DNA of 64,000 nt from Thinopyrum elongatum (Eukaryota > Streptophyta > Magnoliopsida > Poales > Poaceae): contig CM022298.1 in NCBI GenBank assembly GCA_011799875.1, forward strand, positions 195,445,452 through 195,509,451. The letters run 5' to 3'. The translations under genes and the position numbers were made by a program. Shown here piece after piece: positions 53,941-64,000 of this stretch. The notes beneath the pieces were generated by a model. That model saw only the letters and a program-made list of their open reading frames with translations, had not been told where the DNA came from and did not search any database. Every line of letters starts with the position of its first letter. The stretch's first letter is position 1.

Positions 53941-55063
53941 CAACACCCCCTCACAAACCGTATAAAGGGTAATATGGACCTTTGACACACCGTATTCATT
54001 TTTGTATGTATGATGGTCACCGCCTGAACGGGAGCTCCTATTGGTCACCCGCCAACGGCAAATTGCGGAGCCTTCGCTGAAGGCAGAGCAAATGGGCTGG
54101 CCCATTAGTAGGTAAACGAGGATGCCATGACAATTTCCACCTATGTAGCATTTGCATAGCATTTTTTATGTACACAACATTGCATGGTAACTTGTGTTGC
54201 ATACATGGATTTAATAGATTTAATATCAGATATAGGTGTACCAAAACCCATGACGTGAGCGGCACGGGAGGAGAGGAGGAGGGCGGCGCGGGAGTAAGGA
54301 TGAAGGTAGAAGAGAAAATCATTAGGGTCAACTTTAGTTCCTTGTGTCATTGTTTAATAATCAAACAATAGTAAAGATTATACAATGAAGTGTTTGATAT
54401 TCCATTAGGGTCAACTAACCCTACTGCTTCTATGTCATCTCCATCCCTTGCGCGCGCCAGAATGAGAGGAGATGGAAACGTAGAGATAGCATAGACATCT
54501 TACTAAGAATTTAGAGAAAACGAATAAATATTTCGAACTGACATGAAAAGGCATAACTGCGCAAAATTGTTCTCTCTTGATAACAAAAAGGGATATTTGG
54601 TACAAAAATCTCCAGAGGAAGTAAAATTAAATATATTTGCAATTGTGTGATATCAATGTGTCATGTTCCCACAATACACTTCTCATTAAAAAAAATTGAC
54701 AAAAGGCCATCATGGCTTGCTTTATTGAATACAAATATTAATTTCACCATCCACTTTTGTAGCATTGATCTTGTTTTACTTGATGTTCGACATCTCTCAC
54801 TGAAAAGTGGGAAGTTTTGTGCTCACGTGGAAAGGGAGACCTGAAATTTGATGACACATGTTAGCATCGGTTGAAATATAAAGATTCTATGTTAATATGT
54901 GTACATAAGAAAGTGTGAAATATGAAAAATGAGAAATAGCAGATTTACTAAAATGTCAAAAAAATGAGAAGTGACAACTTTACTAAACTATCTGATGAAT
55001 TTAAGTAATAAAAGGTGAATGATTAATATCTTAAAACGTGAATCATTCTTGAAATATTAAATA
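53941..55063. other. Transition from repeat nest to gene island, no gene recognised
   Basis: I see no supported gene. About 54000-54110 is moderately GC-rich (CACCCGCCAACGGCAAATTG) and could be a fragment of a transposon I cannot name; a purine-rich stretch with GGAGGAGAGGAGGAGGGCGG lies at about 54266. The phrase ATTAGGGTCAACT occurs at about 54322 and 54404. The rest is AT-rich. Confidence 0.5.
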
Positions 55064-55144
55064 CTCCCTCTGTAAACTAATATAAGAGCGTTTAGATCAC
55101 TACTTTAGTATTCTAAACGCTCTTATATTAGTTTACGGGGGGAG
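55064..55144. mobile_element. Stowaway MITE, complete, 81 bp
   Basis: CTCCCTCTGTAAACTAATAT and, inverted at the other end, CTCCCCCCGTAAACTAATAT form terminal inverted repeats of about 33 bases; TA lies on each side (55062-55063 and 55145-55146). This is the standard Tc1/mariner-type Stowaway structure of Triticeae. It lies about 190 bases 3' of the kinase stop codon and could fold into an almost perfect hairpin if transcribed in that gene's 3' UTR. Confidence 0.95.
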
Positions 55145-55332
55145 TACAAAACTGAATGCAAGTGGGGCATTTCCTATCGATCTAGTTGTACCTAGGCACC
55201 ACTGTTAATCTATTCAATTATGTAAATTTTTATCTTAAATGCTCAGCCTACGAAAACTACTAAGGATTATTCCTTCGCAATTTAGAGAAATTAATTATTC
55301 TCAACAGGGAGCCAATGTGTCCAAAGGGAATT

Positions 55333-56980
55333 TCATACCTCCTCGCTCGCTGGAAGCTTATTGAGCATATTGACAATGTTCTCTATGGAAGGTCTCTTCT
55401 TCTGATCAATCTCTACACATTGTAGACCAATATTGATACATGCTTCTACCTGATCGAAACCATGTTCTTCTAACTCAATGTACTCAGACATTATTTTCTC
55501 CAGTGTCCAATTTTCTTTTACCTACATAAAAATGTGAAACTATCATAATGTAAGGAAATCAACGAAGAGAATATTCTCAATTTTAGTCTTAAAATGATAA
55601 AGTATATTCATTCTTACTCCATCAATATATTTCCTTGCATGCTTCTGGTCAGTGCTAGAACTATTCATCTCTCTCGTGGATATCTCCATTATGATTAGGC
55701 CTAAACTATATATGTCTGACCGAGCCGAGATTTCGCCATTGTACAGATACTCCGGGGCCATGTACCCACTAACGGCATTAACATCAAGATATTAATCAGC
55801 ATTTTAATTGGAGATGTGAAAATGAGTTTTGCATTACAGTATAGGAACAAGATAGCTGATATATCAGCATAATAAACACGCGGTAACTTACACCGATCCC
55901 ACGACACTTCGCGTGTTCTTTCGGGTTTGATCTTGGCCGAATATTCTAGAGAAACCAAAATCCGCAATTTTCGGTGTCATGTTGTCGCCCAGTAGTATAT
56001 TTTGAGGCTTCAGACCCAAATGGAGAACGGGACTAGGCAAGGTATGTAGAAAATGTATACCTTCACATATTCCCTTTATTACTTTAAAGCGCATATCCCA
56101 ACCAATGCGACTGGATTCACCTGAAGTAACATGTCATAGAATTTTTATATTGTATCTAAAATAGTGGATAAGATGATAATAAATATCTCAGAATAATAAT
56201 GAGAAAAAAGATCTTGTGAAGTGAAAAATCCACCGAAACAACAGCAAGATTCTTCTACTGATAACAATCTTGGGGTGGGGGGGGCAATTGGCCCCCAAAC
56301 TTCACTGAAGGAAAAATACATTTTCTTAAATAGAAGGAAATGTAGTCATTAGCCTCTCCCTTAAATAGAGGACCTTATGCAAAGTCATGCTAGAACTCCA
56401 AACAAGATAGTGATCTAAACGCTCTTATATTTCTTTACAGAGGGAGTACATGAAAAACAATAGCTCGGATAGTACATGATATATGACATACCAAAAAGAT
56501 TCCTGTGAAGGCTCCCCTTAGGCAAGTATTCATAGCAGAGTACAGTGTCAGTGATCTCTGCAATAATATGTCGTCCGTTGCTCTGCACCAATTTGTTTTG
56601 TGCTTCCCGGCAGTACGCAACCAACTTGACGATATTTTCATGCTCGAGAACCATAATATTCTGAACCTCATTCGCGAATATTGTGTCACGTGGTACAGGG
56701 GAATTTTCCGCCAGTTTCTTCACAGCAACCACTCCACCATCGTCCAGGATCCCCTGTTCAATGTCATATATAAATCTAATCCACCTTAGCACCTTCCCGT
56801 ATCAACCTCTGAATTGACAGAGAAAGTTGTGGCAAAATCATACAGTACTACCTTATAAACTGACCCGAATGCGCCCTGACCAAGTAGCAGCTCATCGGAG
56901 AAGTTCTTTGTGATTTTGTTCAAGAAGTCTAATGGTAGCTCGTTCGGTAGGCTCTCCAGGGTCATACCTCCGGTGGCCAT
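55333..56980 (-). CDS. Receptor-like-kinase-type protein kinase, catalytic Asp replaced (319 aa)
   Basis: Five exons on the minus strand: 56852-56980, 56492-56753, 55892-56120, 55618-55768, 55333-55521. All junctions are GT-AG and keep one frame over 320 codons including the stop. Domain order: a short lead (LPNELPLDFLNKITKNFSDE), P-loop GQGAFGSVYK (residues 34-43), Lys55 in VAVKKL, catalytic loop HLGLKPQN (164-171), DFG at 184-186, MAPEY, SDIYSLG, and KKRPSIENIV near the end. No signal peptide, extracellular or membrane segment is visible, so it resembles the kinase-only, cytoplasmic members of the grass receptor-like kinase family. The usual Asp of the catalytic loop (HLD in this non-RD group) is Gly166, codon GGT at 56014-56016, so phosphotransfer is probably lost. 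It may be a pseudokinase or a newly dead paralogue. The start is chosen at ATG 56980; there is no earlier in-frame ATG nearby. Confidence 0.85.
56408..56446. mobile_element. Half of a Stowaway MITE in a kinase intron
   Basis: TAGTGATCTAAACGCTCTTA followed by TATTTCTTTACAGAGGGAG matches the terminal half of the MITE at 55064-55144, with TA after it. The other half is absent. It lies in the intron between the second and third coding exons, 46 bases from the second exon's donor. Confidence 0.8.
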
Positions 56981-57130
56981 TAATTGCTGATGATGTAAGA
57001 AGCTGCCGATGCGATCGACTAAAACTTGCAATTTACAAAAGCAAGGCAGTTGCTAAACAACATAGCTAATTAAGTTCGAACAAGGAAGCTGTATCTGGAA
57101 ATAATTGAGCAGTTCCTCAAGTGCACTGAC

Positions 57131-57290
57131 CTTGGAGGGGAACGCTTCTCGTCCTCGATGAGGGATCCAAGCTGGGAAGATAACACCGGGAGAGGGGATG
57201 AACTTCAGATCTGAGATGAATAGACTGCTTGCTCCCGGTGCCACTGCCCACTAGTATGTAAAGCAAAAGCAAAGCAGCAAAGGAGAGATA
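57131..57290 (-). other. Possible 5' leader exon of the kinase gene
   Basis: A good donor TCCAAG|GTCAGTG ends here at 57131 on the minus strand, and several acceptors (GCAAG, GGCAG, CATCAG) lie just before the kinase start codon. The stretch is open but has no ATG start, so I read it as an untranslated leader exon followed by an intron of about 100-140 bases. The right limit is a guess. Confidence 0.35.
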
Positions 57291-57962
57291 TTTCTATGAT
57301 CGGTAGACTTGACTGTCGCTAGCCTAACTTTCACCTGGGTCCGCCCTCGTCAGTAGACGCGGTTTGGTCTGATTTTACTTTTGGTTCAGCTTGCGGATAA
57401 TTTCGGTCACATGCATTTTTTGGGGGAAAAACTTTCGATAATTCATCAAACATCGTGCAGTTTGGCTCGTAAGCATTTCGTTACTCAACTCCATATGTTC
57501 ATATCAAGTGCATCACGCTGACTAAACGATATATTTTCTGAGACAGGAAGCCAAACAAGATCAAGTCCACGAGCATGCGGTTCTTCGTCTTATATAGTTG
57601 TATAAATTGCTTCAAAAGCCATCCCATTTTGGTTTCTGCAAGAGCAGAGTAGCTATACCCAAGAGGGAGCATGATAGAACTTCGGTCAGTACGTGACTAA
57701 GAAAAACTGTCAGATTAGAGCTGTCTTCACCAACGAGTATTCTGTTGGAATTCTTCACGAACAACCAGCATTTTTGGCAACTTCCCATGTTTAGAACACA
57801 CTCATGTACAAGAAAAATAAATACATCCTACCTCGATTACCAACACAGCCACACAAACATCTACAAGTTGAACACACACGCTTATTTCTGGTATAGAACT
57901 GGGGAAACAAATAGAGTTATCAACAGAATAATTTGACAGGTCACCATATGTCTCCGTGTGTA
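57291..57962. other. Intergenic: kinase promoter region and FREE1 3' UTR
   Basis: About 670 bases between two same-strand genes. The part near 57962 must contain the 3' UTR of the FREE1-type gene, the part near 57300 the kinase promoter. I see no further gene and no clear polyadenylation signal. Confidence 0.5.
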
Positions 57963-60900
57963 TCAATTGGCGCTGACGAGAAAAGCATGCTGGCACACTC
58001 CACACTCGACTGTTTCAGAGCCAGAGATCGGGACTTCAACCTGCAGTTCAACATTCATTTAATATGTTATGTTAGTGATCAACCAACAATTATTACAAGA
58101 CCATTTTATATTTCAGCTATACACTCCCTATATTCTGTGACGCACCTGAAGATGGACTGTGCAGGTAGGGCACGCAACTTCTCGCATTCTTGTTCCAGAT
58201 GCACCTCCAGACGCCGTCCCTTTGACAGAAGAAATTTCAAAATTTTGTTGCATTACTAATGTTAAAAAATGCACTTCATAGGAACATGAAAGTACCTGAA
58301 GACTTGCGATTCCTCTCCAGTTCCTCCTGTTGATCAAAGGATTTTTTTTGTTAAATCATTAATTTCACAGAACAAATCACATTAGCTTCTTCCTTCGTAG
58401 TCATAATAATAACTATAATGGTAACATAATTTTCGAAAATCTAACTAGTAATCGGATCTACAATACGGTTTCCAAACACTAGATTAAGAATGTAGTTACT
58501 ACAGCAATAGACACTGCACAAAAAATGCAAAGCTGCCAAAATAACCATACTTCATTTGCAAGAAGTTCAAAAACAAGAAGATCTAATGTCCCTTCAAATA
58601 ATAATGCTGCTACTCTGTGCTTCCACATTTGGTCATATATTTTTCTGATTAAACGACAACAACAAAGCCTTTCCGTCCCAAACAAGTTGGGGTAGGCTAG
58701 AGCTGAAACCCATAATTCTGGCACATGGATAGCTAACTTCCTTCCACGCACCCGTCCATGGCTAATTCTTTGGTGATATTCCAGTGCTTCAGATCTCTCT
58801 TTATGACTCCTCCCATATCAAGTTTGGTCTACCCCGACTATCTTTGCATTTTCAGCAATTCAGCACGATTTATCCGTCCGCTATGCATTGGCGCTTCTAG
58901 AGCCCTGGCGTTGTATATGCCCAAACCATCCCAGATGATGTTGGACAATCGGTGCTACCTGGCTATCACGTATATCATCAATCCTGGCCGATCCTTTCTA
59001 GGGTGGCCACATTCATGTCAACATGACCATCTTTGCTACACCTAACTGTTGCACATGTCGCCTTTTATTTGGCCAAAATTCTGCGTCATATAACATCGCA
59101 GGTCGAATTGCTGTTCTATAGAACCTGCATGTTAGCTTTTGTGGCACTATTCACAGAGGAAGCTTGGCGGCACTTCTTCCATCCAGCTTCGATTCGATGG
59201 CTCACATCTTCATCGATATCACCATCCTTCTGCAACATTGACCCCTAATATCGAAAATTGTCCTTCTGAGGTACCACCTGTCCATCAAGGCTAACCTCCT
59301 TGTGGCTAATAGTATTGAAACCGCACCTCACGTACCATTTTAATTCTACTATAAGCCTAAAACCTCTCGATTCCAACGTCTGTCTCCACACCTCTAACTT
59401 TCTATTAACCCCCCTCCGACTATCGTCGACAAGCACCACATCATACACAAAGACCATACACCATGGGATATCACCCTGTATATCCCTTGGGACCTCATCC
59501 ATCACCAAAGCAAAAAAGATAAGGACTTAAAGTTGACCCTTGGTGCAGTCCTATTCTAATTAAGAAGTCATCCGTGTCATTATCACTTGTTTGAACAGTT
59601 GTCCCGACATTACCGTGCATGTCCTTGATGAGGGTAACGTACTTTGTAGGGGCTTATGTTTCTCCAAGGCCTACCACATGACATTCTACGGTATCTTATC
59701 GTAGGCCTTCACCAAGTCAACGAACATCATATGCAGGTCCTTTTGCTCCATGTATCTCTCCATAAGCTCTCGTACCAAGAAATAAACCATGGTCGACCTC
59801 TCAAAGTCCAAGGCATGAAACCAAACTGACTTTTAGTCACCCCTGTCATTCTTCTTGAGTGGTGCTCAATGACTCTCGCATAGCTTCATTTATGGCTCAT
59901 CGGCTTAATTCCACGGTAATTAGTACAACCTTACACACACACACACACACACACTATTCTTGAAGATTGGTACTAATATACTCCGCCTGGACATCTTATC
60001 GCTACGTCTCCGAGGCCTCTCCACACCTCAATGGGGATACAATCAGGGCCCATCGCCTTGCCTCCTTTCATCCTTTTTAAAGCCTCCCTGACCTCATACT
60101 CCGGGATCCGTCACACAAAATGTTCGTTGATATCGTCAAAGGAGTCGTCCAGCTCAATTGCAGAGCTCTCATTCTCTCCATTGAAGAACTTGTCGAAGTA
60201 CTCTTGCATCTATGCCTGATATCCTCGTCCTTAACCAAAAGCCATCTGCTTCGTCCTTGATGCATTTGACTTGGTTGACATCCCTCGTCTCCATCTCTCA
60301 AATCTTGGCCATCTTATAGATGTCCCTTTCGCCTTCATGTTTAAACGCTAGTAAAGGTCCAGGTCCTCGTGCACCCGACCCCTTGCTTCCCTCACAGCTC
60401 GCTTTGCAGTCTTCTTTGCCACTACTATGTTGTCTGCAGTCCTATCCAGGTGTAGGCGTCTGAAACAGTCATTCTCCTTAGCCCTCCTTATAGGATAGGA
60501 ATATCACAGGAATAGGAAAACCATAGGAAGCGAGATGGCATGTATCTCATTTCCTATAGGGAAAGGGATGTCATTTGACTCATAGGACAGGAATTTTTCC
60601 ATTAGGCTAATTTTTTTTCCTTTGAAATGTGAAAGATTGGTTCTTATCCTTCACAGGAATAGGAATCAATTCCTACAAACCAAAGGGCTTCAAAGGAATT
60701 TTTCCTACAAAATTCCTATCCTATAGAATTCTTTCAAAATTCCTATAAACGCCTTCTGGACATCATTGTTCCACTACCAGGTATCTTTAGCTTCACTTCT
60801 ACTTTCCTTGGTCACCCCAAACTCCTTTGAAGCCAACTTCCGAACACAAGTCGCCACCTTCATCCACATATTGTTTGCGTCACCTCCTTCCTCCCAAGAG

Positions 60901-63900
60901 CCCTCCTCAATAACCCTCTCCATGAAAGACTAAGATGCCTCTCCCTTGAGCTTCCACCACTTCGTTCTAGCGACTTTGGCTCGCTTATATGATGGACACA
61001 AATTCGAAAGCGGAAGTCAGCCACCACAAGCTTATGTCGAGGGACAACACTCTCTCCATGTATCAACTTACAATCTAGGCAAGCACGCTTGTCTTCTCTT
61101 CTCAAGAGGACCAAATCAATCTGGCTACAGTGTTGACGACTACTGGAAGTCACTAGATGGGAATATCTCTTTCTAAAGAGGATGTTAGCTATGATCGTGT
61201 TGTAGGCTAAAGCGAAGCTTAAGACATCCTCCCCATCTTGATTCCTGCTGCCATAACCAAAGCCCCCACGCACCCCTTCAAAACATGTGTTAGATGTACC
61301 CACGCGGCCATTGAGGTCTCCATGAAGAGCTTCTCGCCAATAGGTACACTCCTAACCATGTCCTCCCAGAGTTCCTGGAACTCCCTCTCGGTGCTCTTAT
61401 TGTGGCCTACTTGTGGGGCATACGCGCTGATAACATTGAGAACCAAGTCCCTGACGACCAGCTCGACCAGGATAATCGGTCTGCTTGCCTCTTGACGTCT
61501 ACCACACCATACTTGAGGCTCTTGTTGATCAAGATACCTACTCCATTTTTGTTTGTAGTTGTCCCGGTGTACCACAACTTGAAGCCGGAATCCTCCAACT
61601 CCTTCACATTATGTTCCTCCCATTTGGTTTCTTGCACACATAGGATATCAACATCTCTCCTCACTGATGTATACCCTACGTTCCAGCTACCTAAGCGGAT
61701 CCTACTAGGCTCAGGTATCTTCCTTACCCTTCGCACTTTTTAGATCAAAACAAAAAGAAGAGAAATCAAAGTACGGCTAGGGGGCTCCTTTTAGCACAAA
61801 AGTAAGTTCTCAAATTTAGCCGTAATCGGAGGAATTGGTTTGTGGCCAAAACTGTGGCAATATTCCTTTTCCATTGGCATCCAAGTTCATTTTTTGCCAC
61901 TTATATGGGTGTATCGCATAGAGAAAGGGTCATCTAGTATATTACCTTCAGTTTTCTTGCAAGATCTCCATGACTTTGCACTGTGGTAGACCTGTTGGCA
62001 GCTTCCTGTGCCATACTAAGCCTCTGAGAAACCTCTGCCTGTGGAAGACAAGAATTATTATGAGAACTTGGCAGCATCTCTACACATCAAGCATATTTTC
62101 ACACACAACTATCAAAAGCTGGAATAGTTTAGTGCAGCGAAATGCTTCCCAGAATACAGCCGCTACACTGGTAATAATAATGAAAGACAAATAAATGCAA
62201 AGGATCTAAGCCACTGAGTAGGAAAAACACCACCAATAAGAAACACAATAAAGAGCTTTAACAAAATTGAATGATGACAAAAACAACTAGAGCAAAGTCA
62301 AGGACATGCTTAAGGAGAAATACTAAGCAACCCAACAAAGGCTGAAGAGCTGTAATAAACTTGGTGACGTAATTCTTTTTCCAGTTGGCTAGCAGAAAAA
62401 GAAAGAAAAGTACGGATTGGGCACCTTTCTTTTATTAAGGTAATTATTGTCAACAATATTTGGAAGGAAACAGAGAACTAGAAAGTGAATACAGCAAACA
62501 TTAAACTAAGTCCACACAGTAGCAGAACATACCATGCATCTATCACAAACTCGGACAAGTGGAGCATTATCTTCAGCTGTCAGAGCAATTCTTCCTTGGC
62601 TGCATTTATCACAGAAGATCTCACCACAGTTCCTACAATGATGCTGGAACAAAGAATAACAAACTCATATCATACATTATAACTTCATTCTGGTGATAAC
62701 ATGCATAGCTGAACAAAGCTACTATATAAATTACCCTGCGGTTGAAATGACTGAAATCACCCGCACAAGACTGGCATTTCTTAGCAGCCTCATCTGGAAC
62801 CTGAAAGTGGAGACACAGTAACAGTACATATTAAGTATATTGCAACCTTTAATCAAGAATACGAGAAGAAAAATATTCATAAGATTATTAAGAGATGGAG
62901 GTCCCGTCTGAATTAATTACTTCAAAGGGTTAAGAGTTTAAGGGGTCATGGATGACAAGAATGCTCCTAAACAGTTCTAAAGAAATAAGTAAAATGATGT
63001 GTTTCAAACAATCCTGTGACTACCATGTAAGTAAATGGGTATTGAGCAGCTTCATCTTACCCAATGATCTTTCACTTCATCAACAGGTTTCGCAAACATC
63101 CAATCAAAACCTTTTTTCTTCTCATTTGATTGTATCGAGGATTTGCCAGCATCTACTGTTCCTTTGGCTCTTGCATCTTCACCGATCTCTTTAAACTACA
63201 TTATAGAATCACAAAAGTAAACAAGGCTTAATCTAAGGAAGAAATTCTTAATGCAACATGTAGAATCAAACAGAGTGTCAATTATGTAGTTCCAAGCTAG
63301 TAACCAATCTGGGCAACACAAATATCGAATATTAACATAAAAATTCATGTAAACAAAAATATGGCTAAAATAGAATCAGCAAGATAGGAGCAATTCAAAC
63401 ACAAGTGTAACAGAACAGATAAAAAAATGTTAGCACACAACAAAAAATTGGCATGAGATTTTACTCGTCTGGTCATACTATAGAAGGTGAAATATTCATG
63501 AAAAAAATACATATTTCATTTTTACTACCTATTTTCGGTCCAAAATATATGTCATTTCAGTACTAAACAGTTCTCACCAAATAACCCTATTGATGGTTTA
63601 TCGGTAGTAGTATTGACTGATCAGCATACATGGGCAAACCGTGCAAAAAATTAAGACATTAACTCCTTATTTCTACAAGTATGGAGTTAAAATAACATGT
63701 AAAATGAACCAGAAGTACCAAAGCAACACCATAGCATGGATAAATAACTAGAGTAAACCATTCATACTGATAATTATTACAGATATAGTTGAAATGTTAA
63801 GCAGCAACACTGCCAAAGAAACGAAACTAAAAAATATACAGACATTAAAGCATTGAGAAGAAGGATTTTCACTGTTTTCAATATAGTTAGGAGGCTACTC

Positions 63901-64000
63901 ACGGATGGTGAAAAGAGAATGATGGTGTTCTAATACCTGGACTGTTGCTGCTGTCACAGTGTCGAGCAAAGTATTGGAAGTATAGCTGTTTGACTTCAGC
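57963..64000 (-). CDS. FREE1: FREE1/FYVE1-type ESCRT protein, 3' part of gene
   Basis: Exons on the minus strand: beyond 64000 to 63937, 63061-63195, 62735-62800, 62533-62643, 61946-62038, 58296-58326, 58146-58219, 57963-58040. All junctions are GT-AG and in frame; 216 residues plus stop are visible. The FYVE domain shows DHWVPDEA (WxxD), RRHHCR, eight zinc-ligand cysteines (CQSC, CRNC, CDKC, CDRC as C-x2-C pairs) and VRVCDRC. A helical stretch follows ([16 protein letters not shown]), then a second Cys module [14 protein letters not shown]...[10 protein letters not shown], the C-terminus I know from plant FREE1. FREE1 is a plant-specific ESCRT component that binds PI3P and ubiquitin and sorts membrane cargo into multivesicular bodies. 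The intron at 58327-61945 is swollen by a LINE. The N-terminal part lies outside the window. No damage is seen in the exons. Confidence 0.92.
59933..59954. repeat. (AC)11 microsatellite
   Basis: Eleven uninterrupted AC units inside the LINE; a likely length-polymorphic site. Confidence 0.95.
60488..60748. mobile_element. MITE-like insertion in the LINE
   Basis: The LINE coding homology stops at about 60488 and resumes at about 60749. The 261 bases between start TTATAGGATAGGAATATC and end, inverted, TTTATAGGAATTTTG, with CTATAGGATAGGAATTTTGT also near the right end, so the ends are imperfect inverted repeats rich in TAGGA. Flanking TTA and TAA are compatible with the 3-bp TWA target of PIF/Harbinger MITEs but do not match each other. 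No coding capacity. Family not assigned. Confidence 0.6.

Larger units (their letters stand above)
58650..61745 (-). mobile_element. Degenerate LINE in a FREE1 intron
   Basis: A non-LTR retrotransposon on the minus strand, same orientation as the gene. The 5' part encodes an endonuclease of the APE type: LGSWNVG and [13 protein letters not shown] at about 61600-61700, then [12 protein letters not shown] and [20 protein letters not shown]. The reverse transcriptase part is scattered over frames at about 59240-60480; [20 protein letters not shown] shows the catalytic box, where the usual ADD reads VYD. The C-terminus ([15 protein letters not shown]) is at about 58720 and the 3' end carries a (TTG)n-like tail near 58654. 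Many stops and a MITE insertion make it dead. Target duplications were not found. The borders are approximate. Confidence 0.85.

Noticed and set aside
54000..54130. DNA transposon end
   Set aside because: GC-rich and reminiscent of transposon termini, but no inverted repeat or target duplication could be found.
56786..57031. Kinase start further upstream at 57031
   Set aside because: The codon there is TTG on the minus strand; the first in-frame ATG is at 56980.
57053..57244. Upstream coding exon of the kinase
   Set aside because: The frame lacks an ATG (it would have to start at GTG) and the splice acceptors before 56980 do not give a convincing in-frame fusion; kept only as a possible leader exon.
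59245..59508. Stand-alone reverse transcriptase gene
   Set aside because: It is one frame of a decayed LINE with stops and shifts on both sides and a damaged catalytic box.

Overview
This window is a piece of a large, repeat-packed grass nuclear genome, almost certainly Triticeae (wheat/Aegilops/barley/rye type). The evidence is nested Ty3/gypsy LTR retrotransposons with the LTR ends and primer-binding sites I associate with Triticeae families, Stowaway MITEs of the CTCCCTC type, a grass LINE, and plant genes with short GT-AG introns. About 53.5 kb of retrotransposon nest abuts a gene island of about 10 kb.

Layout. (A) 1-11220: a minus-strand Tekay/Del-type chromovirus with unusually long (4.1 kb) LTRs, whose left LTR runs out of the window. 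It sits in the gag of (B) 11221-18468, a plus-strand Sabrina-like (Athila lineage) element that shows gag-protease, a second ORF and its 3' LTR. Next come a foreign LTR fragment (18469-18843) and (C), a copia-like LTR plus non-coding internal remnant (18844-19165 and 32531-34971), split by (D) 19166-32530. D is a 13.4 kb minus-strand Tat-lineage gypsy element with two RNase H domains and a spliced antisense gene in its 3' region. (E) 34972-53542 is a minus-strand Sabrina-like element broken in two by a second copy, (F) 38029-47607, with GGGCT target-site duplications on both sides. A further truncated LTR (53543 to about 53940) closes the nest.

Gene island, all on the minus strand: an intron-containing protein kinase gene (55333-56980, five exons, open for 319 codons, catalytic-loop Asp replaced by Gly), then the 3' part of a FREE1/FYVE1-type ESCRT gene (57963 to beyond 64000) carrying a FYVE zinc finger and the C-terminal CPTC/CGVC module. 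A degenerate LINE of about 3.1 kb lies in one FREE1 intron and is itself split by a MITE-like insertion. A complete Stowaway MITE lies just 3' of the kinase gene and a half MITE lies in one of its introns.

The most notable structure is in the Sabrina-like copies (B, E, F). All three lack reverse transcriptase, RNase H and integrase. In all three the second ORF is preceded by a U3-like stretch resembling the element's own LTR promoter, and followed by a second polypurine tract plus an LTR-start-like sequence. This looks like a conserved cassette inside a non-autonomous retrotransposon. The second unusual item is the five-exon antisense gene inside the Tat element. Both are inferences from reading the sequence and need alignment and transcript data. 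No rRNA, tRNA or CRISPR features were seen.
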